Assembly: GCA_014323675.1 (NCBI GenBank) | Contig: JACONN010000002.1 | Span: 2,586,001 to 2,650,000, forward strand | Direction of reading: 5' to 3' | Length of the DNA stretch: 64,000 nucleotides | Source of the DNA: Hormoscilla sp. GM7CHS1pb | Lineage (GTDB): Bacteria; Cyanobacteriota; Cyanobacteriia; Cyanobacteriales; Desertifilaceae | In this document: positions 28,105 to 36,433 of the stretch, piece after piece | Position numbering within the stretch: position 1 is the first letter of the stretch | Layout of the letters: each line of letters begins with the position of its first letter | Notes under the pieces: model-generated | What the model saw: the letters and a program-made list of their open reading frames with translations, nothing else | What the model was told of the DNA's origin: nothing | Databases searched by the model: none | Made by a program: the position numbers and the translations under genes

Positions 28105-28426
28105 TAGTGGTCTGTCAAGATGGATTTGACGGATATATAACCCACATTCCGCACGACAAGTTGTAACATGCTCTGTAATATGTAATTGCTCGTACAGATG
28201 ACAATTCCACTACTTTTTGTAATACGTACTATATCTGATAAGTTAGCAAACTAAACGTATATTTGTTTATACGGATATCAATTTTTGGGTTCGCAAAAGC
28301 ACAAAGCATTTGTAATCAATACGTACTACAGTTTGTCGTGCGGAATGTAGGATATAACCGCTTCAATTTAATCCGAGCTTCCCTTCTATTCTATTATCCG
28401 TCATCATTTCCTTGACAGACCAGTAG
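28105..28426. mobile_element. MITE TAGTGGTCTGTCAAG with a second MITE nested inside
   Basis: The outer ends are TAGTGGTCTGTCAAGATGG and TTCCTTGACAGACCAGTAG. A clean copy of the same element without any insert lies at 31407-31512. Comparing the two shows that a block of about 210 bp sits at the ATATAAC of the outer element. Confidence 0.85.
28142..28351. mobile_element. Inner MITE with CCACATTCCGCACGACAA ends
   Basis: CCACATTCCGCACGACAAG starts it and TTTGTCGTGCGGAATGTAGG ends it, in inverted orientation. ATATAAC is present on both sides as a 7-bp target duplication when compared with the uninterrupted copy. A short, diverged relative of its end (GTAACCCACATTCTGCAC) is seen at 20019. Confidence 0.82.
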
Positions 28427-28474
28427 TTTACCTATGGATCCACGCGGTTATATTGTAGGTGTCAGACATCGGGT

Positions 28475-30043
28475 TCAGGGCCCATAACCGGTGCCCACCG
28501 CTGCCAAAAACTCACCGGCCCCAATCTGTTCGGCAACCGCCTCGAATGACGGCGTCAGCTCTTTATCCCGATCGAAAAACGGTACTCGTTCGCGCACCTT
28601 GTAATAGACCGCACGGGTTTTCGGGCCCAGCCGCTCAATCCCCTCTTCCCGTAAATCGATCGCCTGGGCGGCGCACATCAACTCGATGGCCAGCACGTTG
28701 GTGACGTTGCCGACGATCTCCATCAGATGCCTGGCCCCGTTGGCTCCCATAGAAACATGGTCCTCCTGGTTGGCGCTGGTGGGGATCGAATCGACGCTAT
28801 CTGGATGAGCCAGGGTTTTATTGTCCGAAACCAAGGCCGCTTGGGTATATTGGGCCACCATCAGACCGGTATTGAGACCGTTGGCAGGAATCAGCATCGA
28901 CGGCAGCCCGAAGTTGAGATTGGGATCCAACAATTTGAACGTGCGCCGTTCCGACAGACTGGCCAACTCAGCTATGGCGATCCCGAGAAAATCCATCATA
29001 AAGGCCAAGCCCTGACCGTGAAAGGCGCCGCCGGACACACACACAAACGGCTGCGAGCCGTCGTCGGGGAAAATCAGGGGATTGTCGATGCTGGCATTCA
29101 AGGTGCGCTCAATATAGCCTCGCGCAAACGCCACCGTATCCCGGATCGGTCCGATCACCTGGGGGATGCAGCGCAAGCTGTAGGCATCTTGCACCCGCTC
29201 GGTACTGTCGATTAAACGACTGTCTTGGAGCAGTTTACGGATATGAGCCGCCGTGGCCACCTGCCCGGCTTGTTTTGAGGCTGCATGCAGGGCGGGATGA
29301 AATGCCGCTGACACCCCCAGCAGAGCCTCCAGGCTCAACGCTGCGGCGATCTCGGCGTGCTGGATCAACTTTTCGCAGCGATCCACCATCAGGCATCCCA
29401 CGGCCGCCATGAAAGCAGTGCCGTTGATCAGGGAGTTACCCTCTTTGGCGATCAATTCCAGCCGCGGAATTTCCGCCCTGGCCATGGCTTCGTCGCCCCT
29501 GAGCAGCTCCCCTCGGTACCAGGCTTTGCCACTGTAGCCGCCGCCACCAGCATCACAACTGGCGACTGTCGCAATATGGGCCAGTGGCACCAGATCGCCG
29601 CTGGCACCTAAAGATCCCTTGTCTGGGACATAGGGCGTTACACCCTTGTTGAGCATGGCGATCAGGGTTTCCACCACGATGGGCCGAATGCCCGACGACC
29701 CGCTGGCAATGGTGTTGGCCCGAATGACCATCATGGCGCGCACGACCTAGCTCGGGAGGGGATCTCCGATACCCGACACATCGGACAGGACCACGTTGCG
29801 CGACAGCTCCCCCGCCTGGCCGGGATCGATGACTTCATCGGCATGGGAACCGAAGCCAGTATTGATACCGTAAAATACCCTGTCCTGCTTCTGAATTTCA
29901 GCCTCAAGCCAGCGCTGGGTGGTTTCCATTTTTTGTCGGGTAGCACCCGCCAAGGGCGCTACCGCGACTTTGCCCAGGGCAATGGCCACCACCTCTTCAA
30001 TCGTCAGGCGATCGCCGGTAATTTCAACAGATGTTAGGGTCAT
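28475..30043 (-). pseudogene. Aromatic amino-acid / histidine ammonia-lyase with an in-frame stop
   Basis: Start MTLTSVEITGDRLTIEEV at 30043. About 522 codons follow, a normal length, interrupted by one TAG at 29747-29749. Features are GINTGFGSHADE (catalytic Tyr loop), the MIO cofactor triad in GSLGASGDLVPLAHI, NALSLEALLG-like helices, and the QEDHVSMG motif of histidine-type lyases. The selectivity pair reads S-D (NVVLSDVSGIG) where HAL has S-H, TAL H-L and PAL F-L. The enzyme removes ammonia from an aromatic amino acid, urocanate being the product from histidine. The TAG is in the same frame as both halves, so it is not a simple frameshift. The GC-rich sequence differs from its neighbours and suggests transfer. 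Confidence 0.85.
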
Positions 30044-30108
30044 AGGTTTTTCTTTCGCTGCAATGGAGCAATGTCTCTTTTTCGCTTTCGGATTCAAAAG
30101 CATCCCCA

Positions 30109-31392
30109 TCATTCGGTATTTTCTGATGGCTCTCTTGTGGCTGGGGGCTCTCCCAGCTTACCTGCCTTCACGCGATCGCGAGATCCGCGTGCTTCGGCTA
30201 GAAGTTTTGTCCACCCCTGTTCTCGCGCCAGTTCTTCCAGTCGCAAGCCTTCCGTATTTGGTACTGGCAAACCCGCTGCACGCATACCTGCAAAACGAGC
30301 CCAGGCGGCCTTTTTCTGCTGTACCTTATGAGGCTGAAAGAGATCTAGATCGCGAAATGTAATATCTCGTACAGTCGTCAGCACCCCATCAGCCATAGCC
30401 TTGTCAAATAGTTCTTGTCCCCTTTTAGTGCGGACGACAATCGCGTTGAATCCGGAATCTTCCCCAGTCGGACTCGCTCCCGGCCAGCAATCTGCTGCCA
30501 CGATATCTGCCACTTCCCCCACGGCATCGGGACAGATTTTACAGCGGGGCTGAGTCCCACAATTGGCCTCATCTCCCCATAAGTCGTTGTAGGTTAGCGT
30601 AAAAGTTTTATCGTCTTTTGTTTCCATTCGGGTCAAACCGGGATTGCCGTAGCCGCGATATCGGAAGCTTCGCAGTTCTGACTCTCGGATGCCAAACCGA
30701 TCGAGTACGCTCAACATTTTGGATAAATCAGACATCCCTCCACAAATCAGAGACAGGCAATAGCGCACCAGTTTTTTCACGCGCGGGTCGCGACGCTCTA
30801 AGTTCCGAATCGCCGTAATATCGCAGGGTTTGTCGACCACTGCAAAAGGCCGATTGGAGTCCAAAACCTCCATAAAATCAACTAAGGGTGCCCCCGGACC
30901 GTAGCGGGAGCCAGATGCTTCCAAGACACTGACAGCATCGAAGCTCAAGCGAGGTTCAGAGACCATCGGTCTTTCTTTTGAAGCCGCGACATGAAGAATG
31001 AAATCCACCTCTTTGCGTTCTAGTAAGTAGGTGGCCAGAGCTGTCAATACGCCGCCTGAAGAACCCCGGTAGCGGATTTCTGGATCCGTTGCGTAGCCGA
31101 TCGCCATTTGTGTGGCCGGTCCCCATAAGGTATCCGTCTGGGTTCCCTCGGGGAGCGATTCTGGATCTGCGCTGGGAACCCGGATCCCCGGACAAGTGGC
31201 GTCGATCGCTTCGGAAGTCTTTTCATCTAATGGACTCAGTGCGATCGGTCGTTCCCTTCCTTCAGGGGTCATGGCGATTTCAACTCGCTCCGAACCGGCT
31301 ATGCTGCGGCATAGTCCACAACCCATACACAAACCAGCAGTCACTATCTCATCTAAGGAAAGCTTGTCTGGCTTTTGGCTAGTTTTTTTCAT
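30109..31392 (-). CDS. FrhB-like Fe-S flavoprotein (coenzyme F420 hydrogenase beta-subunit family)
   Basis: 427 residues. An N-terminal GLCMGCGLCRSI cysteine cluster leads into the FrhB core (YRGSSGGVLTALATYLL, VDKPCDITAIRNLERRDP, CGTQPRCKICPDAVGEVADI). The family includes F420-reducing hydrogenase beta subunits and plant 7-hydroxymethyl chlorophyll a reductase, which transfer electrons to an organic substrate through FAD and Fe-S. The substrate here is unknown. It lies 66 bp upstream of the ammonia-lyase in the same direction, so a reduction of an unsaturated acid made by the lyase is one idea. The C-terminus is charged and looks disordered. Confidence 0.82.
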   Translation of the reverse strand: MKKTSQKPDKLSLDEIVTAGLCMGCGLCRSIAGSERVEIAMTPEGRERPIALSPLDEKTSEAIDATCPGIRVPSADPESLPEGTQTDTLWGPATQMAIGYATDPEIRYRGSSGGVLTALATYLLERKEVDFILHVAASKERPMVSEPRLSFDAVSVLEASGSRYGPGAPLVDFMEVLDSNRPFAVVDKPCDITAIRNLERRDPRVKKLVRYCLSLICGGMSDLSKMLSVLDRFGIRESELRSFRYRGYGNPGLTRMETKDDKTFTLTYNDLWGDEANCGTQPRCKICPDAVGEVADIVAADCWPGASPTGEDSGFNAIVVRTKRGQELFDKAMADGVLTTVRDITFRDLDLFQPHKVQQKKAAWARFAGMRAAGLPVPNTEGLRLEELAREQGWTKLLAEARGSRDRVKAGKLGEPPATREPSENTE

Positions 31393-31406
31393 CAGTTAAC
31401 TGTCTC

Positions 31407-31512
31407 TAGTGGTCTGTCAAGATGGATTTGACGGATATATATAACCGCTTCAATTTAATCCGAGCTTCCCTTCTATTCTATTATCCGTCATCATTTCCTT
31501 GACAGACCACTA
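31407..31512. mobile_element. MITE TAGTGGTCTGTCAAG, clean copy
   Basis: 106 bp with ends TAGTGGTCTGTCAAG and CTTGACAGACCACTA, lying between the FrhB-like gene and the aldolase. It matches the outer element at 28105-28426 minus its insert. It has no coding capacity and needs a transposase in trans. Confidence 0.85.
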
Positions 31513-31530
31513 GGTTCCCATTTAAGACTA

Positions 31531-32313
31531 CTACCCACGATAGGAGGGATCGAGCCGATCGAGCAAACGGCGATTGGCTTTCCATGTGCCTAAGATCTTA
31601 TCGTAACAGGTGGGGGCTTCGTACTGGCGTGCTGCATGTTCGCAAACTTCCGGTGGTGGAATGTTAGGCTTAGCACCAGAACGCAGCACATTGACTTGAA
31701 TCTCGCAGGCTTTGTTGAGATAATACATATAGTAGAACGCTTCGGCAACGGTTCTACCCACAGTTAAAAGCCCGTGGTTTCTCATTATCAAGAATTTCTT
31801 TTGTCCGAGGGATGCAAAGATGCGATCGCGTTCATCAAGGTCAAATGATATCCCCTCGTAGTCATGATAGGCAACACGATTATAGAACGCCATCGATATC
31901 TGATTAAGTGGTAGCAAACCCTCTTTCATCGCGGCAACTGCCATCCCACTAACAGTATGGGTGTGTAGGACTACTTGGGCATCAGAACGCTTTAAATGAA
32001 TGGCGCTGTGTATAGTGACTCCTGCCGGATTTACGTCCGCGTCTTTAGGGTTTATTTTGTTGCCATTATCATCGACTGCGACCAAATTTGATGCGCATAT
32101 TTCATCGAACATCAGACCATAGGGATTCAAGAGGAATACTGGTGGTTCCTCATTAATGCGCAGAGAAATATGACTGTATATCATGTCTGTCATACCGTAG
32201 TAGTGAATCAAACGGTAAGCAGCAGCCAGGTCTTCGCGCATTTCTTGTTCATCCTGACAGTAGGACTTAGTTCCAGTTTCCCTGGTTTTAGGGCTGCTCA
32301 TCTTTGTATTCAT
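31531..32313 (-). CDS. Class II aldolase/adducin family protein
   Basis: 260 residues from ATG 32313 with AGGTGGAACT upstream. An earlier start at 32337 would overlap the methyltransferase end. YSHISLRINEEPPVFLLNPY, the zinc ligands in VVLHTHTVSGMAVAAMKEG and the C-terminal MRNHGLLTVGRTVAEAFYYM are class II aldolase landmarks. The family includes fuculose-phosphate aldolase and ribulose-phosphate epimerases, but also decarboxylases and other enzymes. Its position in this cluster suggests a small-molecule pathway. Confidence 0.85.
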   Translation of the reverse strand: MNTKMSSPKTRETGTKSYCQDEQEMREDLAAAYRLIHYYGMTDMIYSHISLRINEEPPVFLLNPYGLMFDEICASNLVAVDDNGNKINPKDADVNPAGVTIHSAIHLKRSDAQVVLHTHTVSGMAVAAMKEGLLPLNQISMAFYNRVAYHDYEGISFDLDERDRIFASLGQKKFLIMRNHGLLTVGRTVAEAFYYMYYLNKACEIQVNVLRSGAKPNIPPPEVCEHAARQYEAPTCYDKILGTWKANRRLLDRLDPSYRG

Positions 32314-32326
32314 AGTTCCACCTAGG

Positions 32327-33076
32327 TTAATCGGCATTAAATGAAATCAGCAAAACTTCCTCAGGAAAGTAATAGACGGAGTTTCTGGTGAATGATTTTA
32401 GGTATGGTTCCATCTGCGGATGAGACAGCAATTCGGATAATGTCATATTTTTTGAGGCCGATAATTGCTCTGTCTCCTTATCCTTGTCAAAGCTGTTGAT
32501 TGTCGCCTCATTCTTGATGTAGTGTTCTAAGCCTGCACGGTCATTCGCTTTTATTGGTTCTTCATAGAATATCTTATGCACTTGATGCTGGATCCCACAA
32601 GCTGAGAGGTTCTCTAAGATATCTTCAGCCGAAGTAAACCGTTCGCCTTTTCCCTGATTAAAAATTTGCAGGTATTGCTCGTAGAAATCGACGTAGAAAG
32701 ATTTCCGAGTCCCTAAAGCAATAAATCCCACTCCTGTATCCTTCAGCAAATTGGTACATTTTTTCAATATAGGTGCCAAATCCTGGCGTGGAATCATATA
32801 AAACCCGTGCATCGACCACAACAGGTCATAAGAATTACTTTCGGGCTTGGCTGCTTGAATTGTATTAACATACTGGGTCCCTCGCTGGAAGGGAAGATGG
32901 ATTTTCTGACTTGCTTGAGAAATCGAACTTGCACAGGGGTCTAAGAAATCGTAAACAATGTTCTCAATTCCTTCGTCAAGTTGGATGTAGTGACGAAAAG
33001 CTTGCAACCAGCGTCCCGTCCCACAGGCAACATCCAGTAATCTGAGAGATCCAGGTTTTCCTCGATGATATTGTGA
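32327..33076 (-). CDS. SAM-dependent methyltransferase domain, no start codon, in frame with the upstream gene
   Basis: The frame after the stop at 33077-33079 reads SQYHRGKPGSLRLLDVACGT and GRWLQAFRHYI, which puts SAM motif I within 20 residues of that stop. No ATG or GTG lies before motif I. The first plausible start, a TTG at 33007, would delete it. The remainder (LLWSMHGFYMIPRQDL, GVGFIALGTRKSFYVDFYEQ and so on) is a normal class I methyltransferase. I think this was the second domain of one long protein, or that the TGA is read through. It ends 13 bp before the aldolase start. Confidence 0.7.
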   Translation of the reverse strand, partial: SQYHRGKPGSLRLLDVACGTGRWLQAFRHYIQLDEGIENIVYDFLDPCASSISQASQKIHLPFQRGTQYVNTIQAAKPESNSYDLLWSMHGFYMIPRQDLAPILKKCTNLLKDTGVGFIALGTRKSFYVDFYEQYLQIFNQGKGERFTSAEDILENLSACGIQHQVHKIFYEEPIKANDRAGLEHYIKNEATINSFDKDKETEQLSASKNMTLSELLSHPQMEPYLKSFTRNSVYYFPEEVLLISFNAD

Positions 33077-34102
33077 TCAGAAGGTGCCCGACCAGTCGAA
33101 GTTCTGCGCCAGCTGCCAATAATCAACCACCGGATCTTTGTCTTCTGGATTCCTTTCTCGAATACTGGCACAAGTTGCTGCCTTCAAGACAAAAACCCCA
33201 ATCGGTTCTCGTATATATGCTCTCCCACTGTCGGAAATCTCAGCCAACCGCCAAAATGCCTGTAGAATCTTGGCAAATTTTGATTCCTGAAGCTGGCGCA
33301 AATCGCATTCCATACAAAAGGACATAATTTTGACACCTTTTTCCAAGCGCTGGAGGCACTCAGTCACATCCAGGCGAGCCTCGACATTGTCAAGCTGATA
33401 TTGATGCGATCTCGTATCTAGTAAATTTTTAATGTCCTCTGCTGTGAACATCTCGTTCTGGTTACCTTTTGCTGAGAGCAGATGCTGGCGCTGGATTTGA
33501 GGGATGCCCATAGCTGCTTGGTGGATAATGACCACCCGTCCGCCTTCGGACGTTTGACTCAGAGCACTCCGAATCGTTTTGTACCGATCCTTAAAGTAGT
33601 ATAAAACATGGACCAACAGAACTAAATCGTACTGCTCTTCACTTTCCCTCCTTCCTGGTTCAAAACTTTCCCCACGCACTGACACCTCTACCGTCTCGTC
33701 GAAAGATGCTTTTTCCAGCCGTTCTAGAAAGCGATCGCGATGGCTAGGGTTGGGTTCAAGTGCTACATATCTCAACCGCTGCCACCGTGGCTTCAGCCTG
33801 GGGAGCAGGCTGTGTATAATTTCGATATCGATATCACCTTCGCCACTGCCAATACTGAGTACCGAGAATGTACCGTCTTTGAGCGAGGAATTACTTCCCT
33901 CCAGCAATCTCGTTACATTACTGCGGAACCACTCAATCGCAGCGACTGTCATCGTCGAAGCTGCCTTGCGTAACTCATAACTCTCAGCATAAAACTCCTC
34001 ATCTAGTGGCGGAGCGACATTTTTTTTCTTCTGTGGCGAGTGACGCTCACTTTCCGAGTATTTTTGGGTTTCTAGAGATGGATATTTGTACTGAGTTTTC
34101 AT
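33077..34102 (-). CDS. Histamine N-methyltransferase-like SAM methyltransferase
   Basis: 341 residues, MKTQYKYPSLETQKYSESE at the start. FSVLSIGSGEGDIDIEIIHS is a SAM motif I close in spacing to histamine N-methyltransferase (LSIGGGAGEIDLQIL). LVLLVHVLYYFKDRYKTI and a later LDVTECLQRLEKG also follow HNMT. The last residues, YWQLAQNFDWSGTF, are followed by TGA and then by an in-frame second methyltransferase domain. HNMT methylates the ring nitrogen of histamine, and an imidazole substrate is attractive next to a histidine-type ammonia-lyase. This is inference. It heads the five-gene minus-strand run and its promoter should lie in 34103-34200. Confidence 0.8.
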   Translation of the reverse strand: MKTQYKYPSLETQKYSESERHSPQKKKNVAPPLDEEFYAESYELRKAASTMTVAAIEWFRSNVTRLLEGSNSSLKDGTFSVLSIGSGEGDIDIEIIHSLLPRLKPRWQRLRYVALEPNPSHRDRFLERLEKASFDETVEVSVRGESFEPGRRESEEQYDLVLLVHVLYYFKDRYKTIRSALSQTSEGGRVVIIHQAAMGIPQIQRQHLLSAKGNQNEMFTAEDIKNLLDTRSHQYQLDNVEARLDVTECLQRLEKGVKIMSFCMECDLRQLQESKFAKILQAFWRLAEISDSGRAYIREPIGVFVLKAATCASIRERNPEDKDPVVDYWQLAQNFDWSGTF

Positions 34103-34197
34103 TAATCAAATTAGGAATTGTTTTCTTTCCGAGCGCGATCGCTCATGGGGGTCGAGCTTATCTCTCACCAGTATATAGTGAGTTGTCAAATACTCTC

Positions 34198-34826
34198 CTT
34201 TTCCCTGGGGTCTCAACCTCAAGCGGGACCACTTGGCCCAGCTAGCTGCCCCGTCTCTGTGGGCTTCCAGCCTTGCCCCATCTGCTGTCCCGGCTTAATT
34301 TTGTCGCCTTTCCCTGTAACTGTAGCATCACATTGGTCTGAGTACATAATCTCTTATCTCATAGGTAGCCTGCTCATGTCAAGTATTTTCGTTAAAATTA
34401 TTTTCTCGCCCCCGATCCCTGAGTCTGTTCAAGTAAATCATCAGATGTTCGTCCATTTCCTGGGGTCTCAATGTCAAGCAGCACAACTTTGCCCCAGCGA
34501 TCGGCCCCGCGTCCCTGTGGGCTTCCAGCCTTGCCCCATCTGCTGTCCCGGCTTAATTTTGTAGCCTTTCCCTGTAACCGTAGCATAACATTTGTCTGAG
34601 TACATAATCTCTCATATCCTAGGTAGCCTGCTAATGTCAAGTATTTTCGTTAAAATCATTTTCTCTCCCCTAACACACCCTACCACTACCTGAGAAACTT
34701 CCTCTATCCCCGATCCCTGAGTCTGTTCAAGGAAATCATCAGATGTTCGCCCATTTCCCTGGGGTCTCAACCTCAAGCGGCATAACTTTGCCCCAGCGAA
34801 CGGCCCCGCGTCCCTGTAGGCCTCCC
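34198..34826 (+). repeat. Degenerate direct repeats of about 255-300 bp
   Basis: The block starting GGGGTCTCAACCTCAAGCGG and continuing to GGCTTCCAGCCTTGCCCCAT, then AATCTCTTATCTC and TCAAGTATTTTCGTTAAAAT, recurs. GGGGTCTCAA begins at 34207, 34462 and 34761 (255 and 299 bp apart). The third copy is partial. No gene is supported inside. Confidence 0.85.
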
Positions 34827-34845
34827 AAGGTGCGTTCCCAGCCAA

Positions 34846-35424
34846 TCATGATTCTGGCGTGAGGATGAGGCCGCGATAGACTTGCTCGACGGGGAAACTC
34901 AGGTTAATACTTTTGAGTTCTATGATGTCACCTTCTTGATAATTAACGATCGTCCATTCACCGGCATCATTTTTGTGATACAAATCCATTTCAATACGGG
35001 TAGCGCTCACTAATAAATAGTCTTGTAAAACCTGGTTTTGGCGATACATTCTAAACTTGTCGCCCCTATCATAGGCTTCAGTGCTATCTGACAAAACTTC
35101 AACAATTAAACATGGATAGGTAAAATAGTTGGGAGTGATTTTATCGCGATCGTCGCAGGTTACACTAGCATCTGGATAGGTATAGTTATTGATATCCACA
35201 ATATTAACCTTGATGTCAGAGTTGCCAGTCATACAACCGCTACCCTCTAAATGAGCGTCGAACATGGCGGTAAATCGGATGGCAATGCGGCCATGATTAA
35301 CACTGCCGCTGCTCATAGCATAGACTTGTCCATCTATGTATTCATGTTTTTCCAGTTGTTTTTCTTCCCAAACGAAATACTCTTCAGGGGTTAACTTTGG
35401 GTAAATCTCTTTGGCTGCGATCAT
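34846..35424 (-). CDS. Uma2 family endonuclease-like protein
   Basis: 192 residues, MIAAKEIYPKLTPEEYFVWE at the start. EKHEYIDGQVYAMSSGSVNH, CDDRDKITPNYFTYPCLIVE and VLSDSTEAYDRGDKF are Uma2 features, including the D..L.VEVLS(D/P)ST motif. It is a second, distinct Uma2 protein besides the one at 23.6 kb and of a more divergent subtype. Its role is unknown. It ends against the direct-repeat block. Confidence 0.85.
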   Translation of the reverse strand: MIAAKEIYPKLTPEEYFVWEEKQLEKHEYIDGQVYAMSSGSVNHGRIAIRFTAMFDAHLEGSGCMTGNSDIKVNIVDINNYTYPDASVTCDDRDKITPNYFTYPCLIVEVLSDSTEAYDRGDKFRMYRQNQVLQDYLLVSATRIEMDLYHKNDAGEWTIVNYQEGDIIELKSINLSFPVEQVYRGLILTPES

Positions 35425-35696
35425 AATGGGACTAATTTCTTAACGATGTTGTTGTTTTTCAGTTCTCGGCTTTATGCTTATGAGGCTCGGTGCCTCCTGA
35501 GAATAGGTGCTACCGTTAAGTATATCCGATCTCAAAAAAATGGTGTTACCTTGGGTGTGGTCAGCCTGCATCTCAGTGCAAGCAAATTGAGCGCGTAGGT
35601 TGGGTAGATCGCCAGGAAAACCCAACCTACAGATGCTCCCGTGCTATAATCCGTGCTATAATCTAACTCCGAGTCAAGATTTAGGAGAATAAACCC

Positions 35697-36050
35697 ATGC
35701 AATTAGAAGACTATTTCGACTTTCAAAGACCCGACGATATCCGAGTCAAAGGCACGAGGGTGGGTATTGAAACTATTCTTTACGATTTCATCCACAGAGC
35801 CCGCACGCCAGAGGAAATTGCCCAAAGTTATCCCTCAGTTTCCCTCGAACAAGTTTATGCTACCATCCTTTATTACTTGCACAATAAAGAAGCGGTCAGC
35901 AAATACATTGCCGACTGGTTAGAGTGGAGCCATCAGCAACTAAAAGCTCAACAACTTAACCCTTCCCCATCTGCGATTCGGTTAAGAAAACTGAGAAAAG
36001 AATTAGAAGCCAAAAAGAAAGCCAATGAGTCTGAGATATCTGCTGGATGA
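35697..36050 (+). CDS. DUF433 antitoxin-like protein
   Basis: 117 residues: YFDFQRPDDIRVKGTRVGIE and TILYDFIHRARTPEEIAQSY form the DUF433 winged-helix domain, and a charged helix follows (RLRKLRKELEAKKKANE). It overlaps the next gene by 26 bp. DUF433 with a DUF5615 PIN-like partner is a recurrent toxin-antitoxin arrangement in cyanobacteria, with DUF433 as the probable antitoxin. GGAGAATAAACCC before the ATG is the ribosome binding site. Confidence 0.83.
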   Translation: MQLEDYFDFQRPDDIRVKGTRVGIETILYDFIHRARTPEEIAQSYPSVSLEQVYATILYYLHNKEAVSKYIADWLEWSHQQLKAQQLNPSPSAIRLRKLRKELEAKKKANESEISAG

Positions 36051-36405
36051 AAACGTAGAACCGAGTTACAAAACCCAACTAGCTCGGCGAAATTCTGAGA
36101 TAATTATGTGGGTAGTTGGGGAACCATCAGCCCCTCCCAGGGGCACTTTAGACCCAGAAATTCTCCTTTGGTGTGAAGAATATGGTTTTGTTGTGGTAAC
36201 AAATAACCGTGCATCTATGCCGGGTCATTTAAGAGACCATATTAACGAAGGCCGCCACGTTCCAGGAATTTTTATCCTGGGTAAAAATTTAAGTTTTGGT
36301 CAAAACCTTGAGGAATTAATTTTCCTTGCCGAGGCATCTTTTGATGACGAATATCGCGACCAAATTATTCACTTACCCCATAGTTATTCGCTGAAATTAA
36401 AATAA
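36025..36405 (+). CDS. DUF5615 PIN-like toxin candidate
   Basis: 126 residues starting MSLRYLLDENVEPSYKTQLA. The LLDENV motif and a later VVVTNNRASMPGHLRDH segment carry the acids of a PIN-like RNase fold. It starts inside the DUF433 gene, as usual for this pair. Toxicity is predicted from the family only. Confidence 0.8.
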   Translation: MSLRYLLDENVEPSYKTQLARRNSEIIMWVVGEPSAPPRGTLDPEILLWCEEYGFVVVTNNRASMPGHLRDHINEGRHVPGIFILGKNLSFGQNLEELIFLAEASFDDEYRDQIIHLPHSYSLKLK

Positions 36406-36433
36406 CATTTTGATGAGAAGTATCCTGGTCCGC

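Noticed and set aside
28459..29611. Plus-strand frames opposite the ammonia-lyase
   Set aside because: They are mirrors of a GC-rich coding region with strong lyase motifs on the other strand.
32941..33171. Minus-strand frame covering the methyltransferase gap
   Set aside because: It is a shifted reading. The frame with the SAM motif LLDVACGTG is the coherent one.
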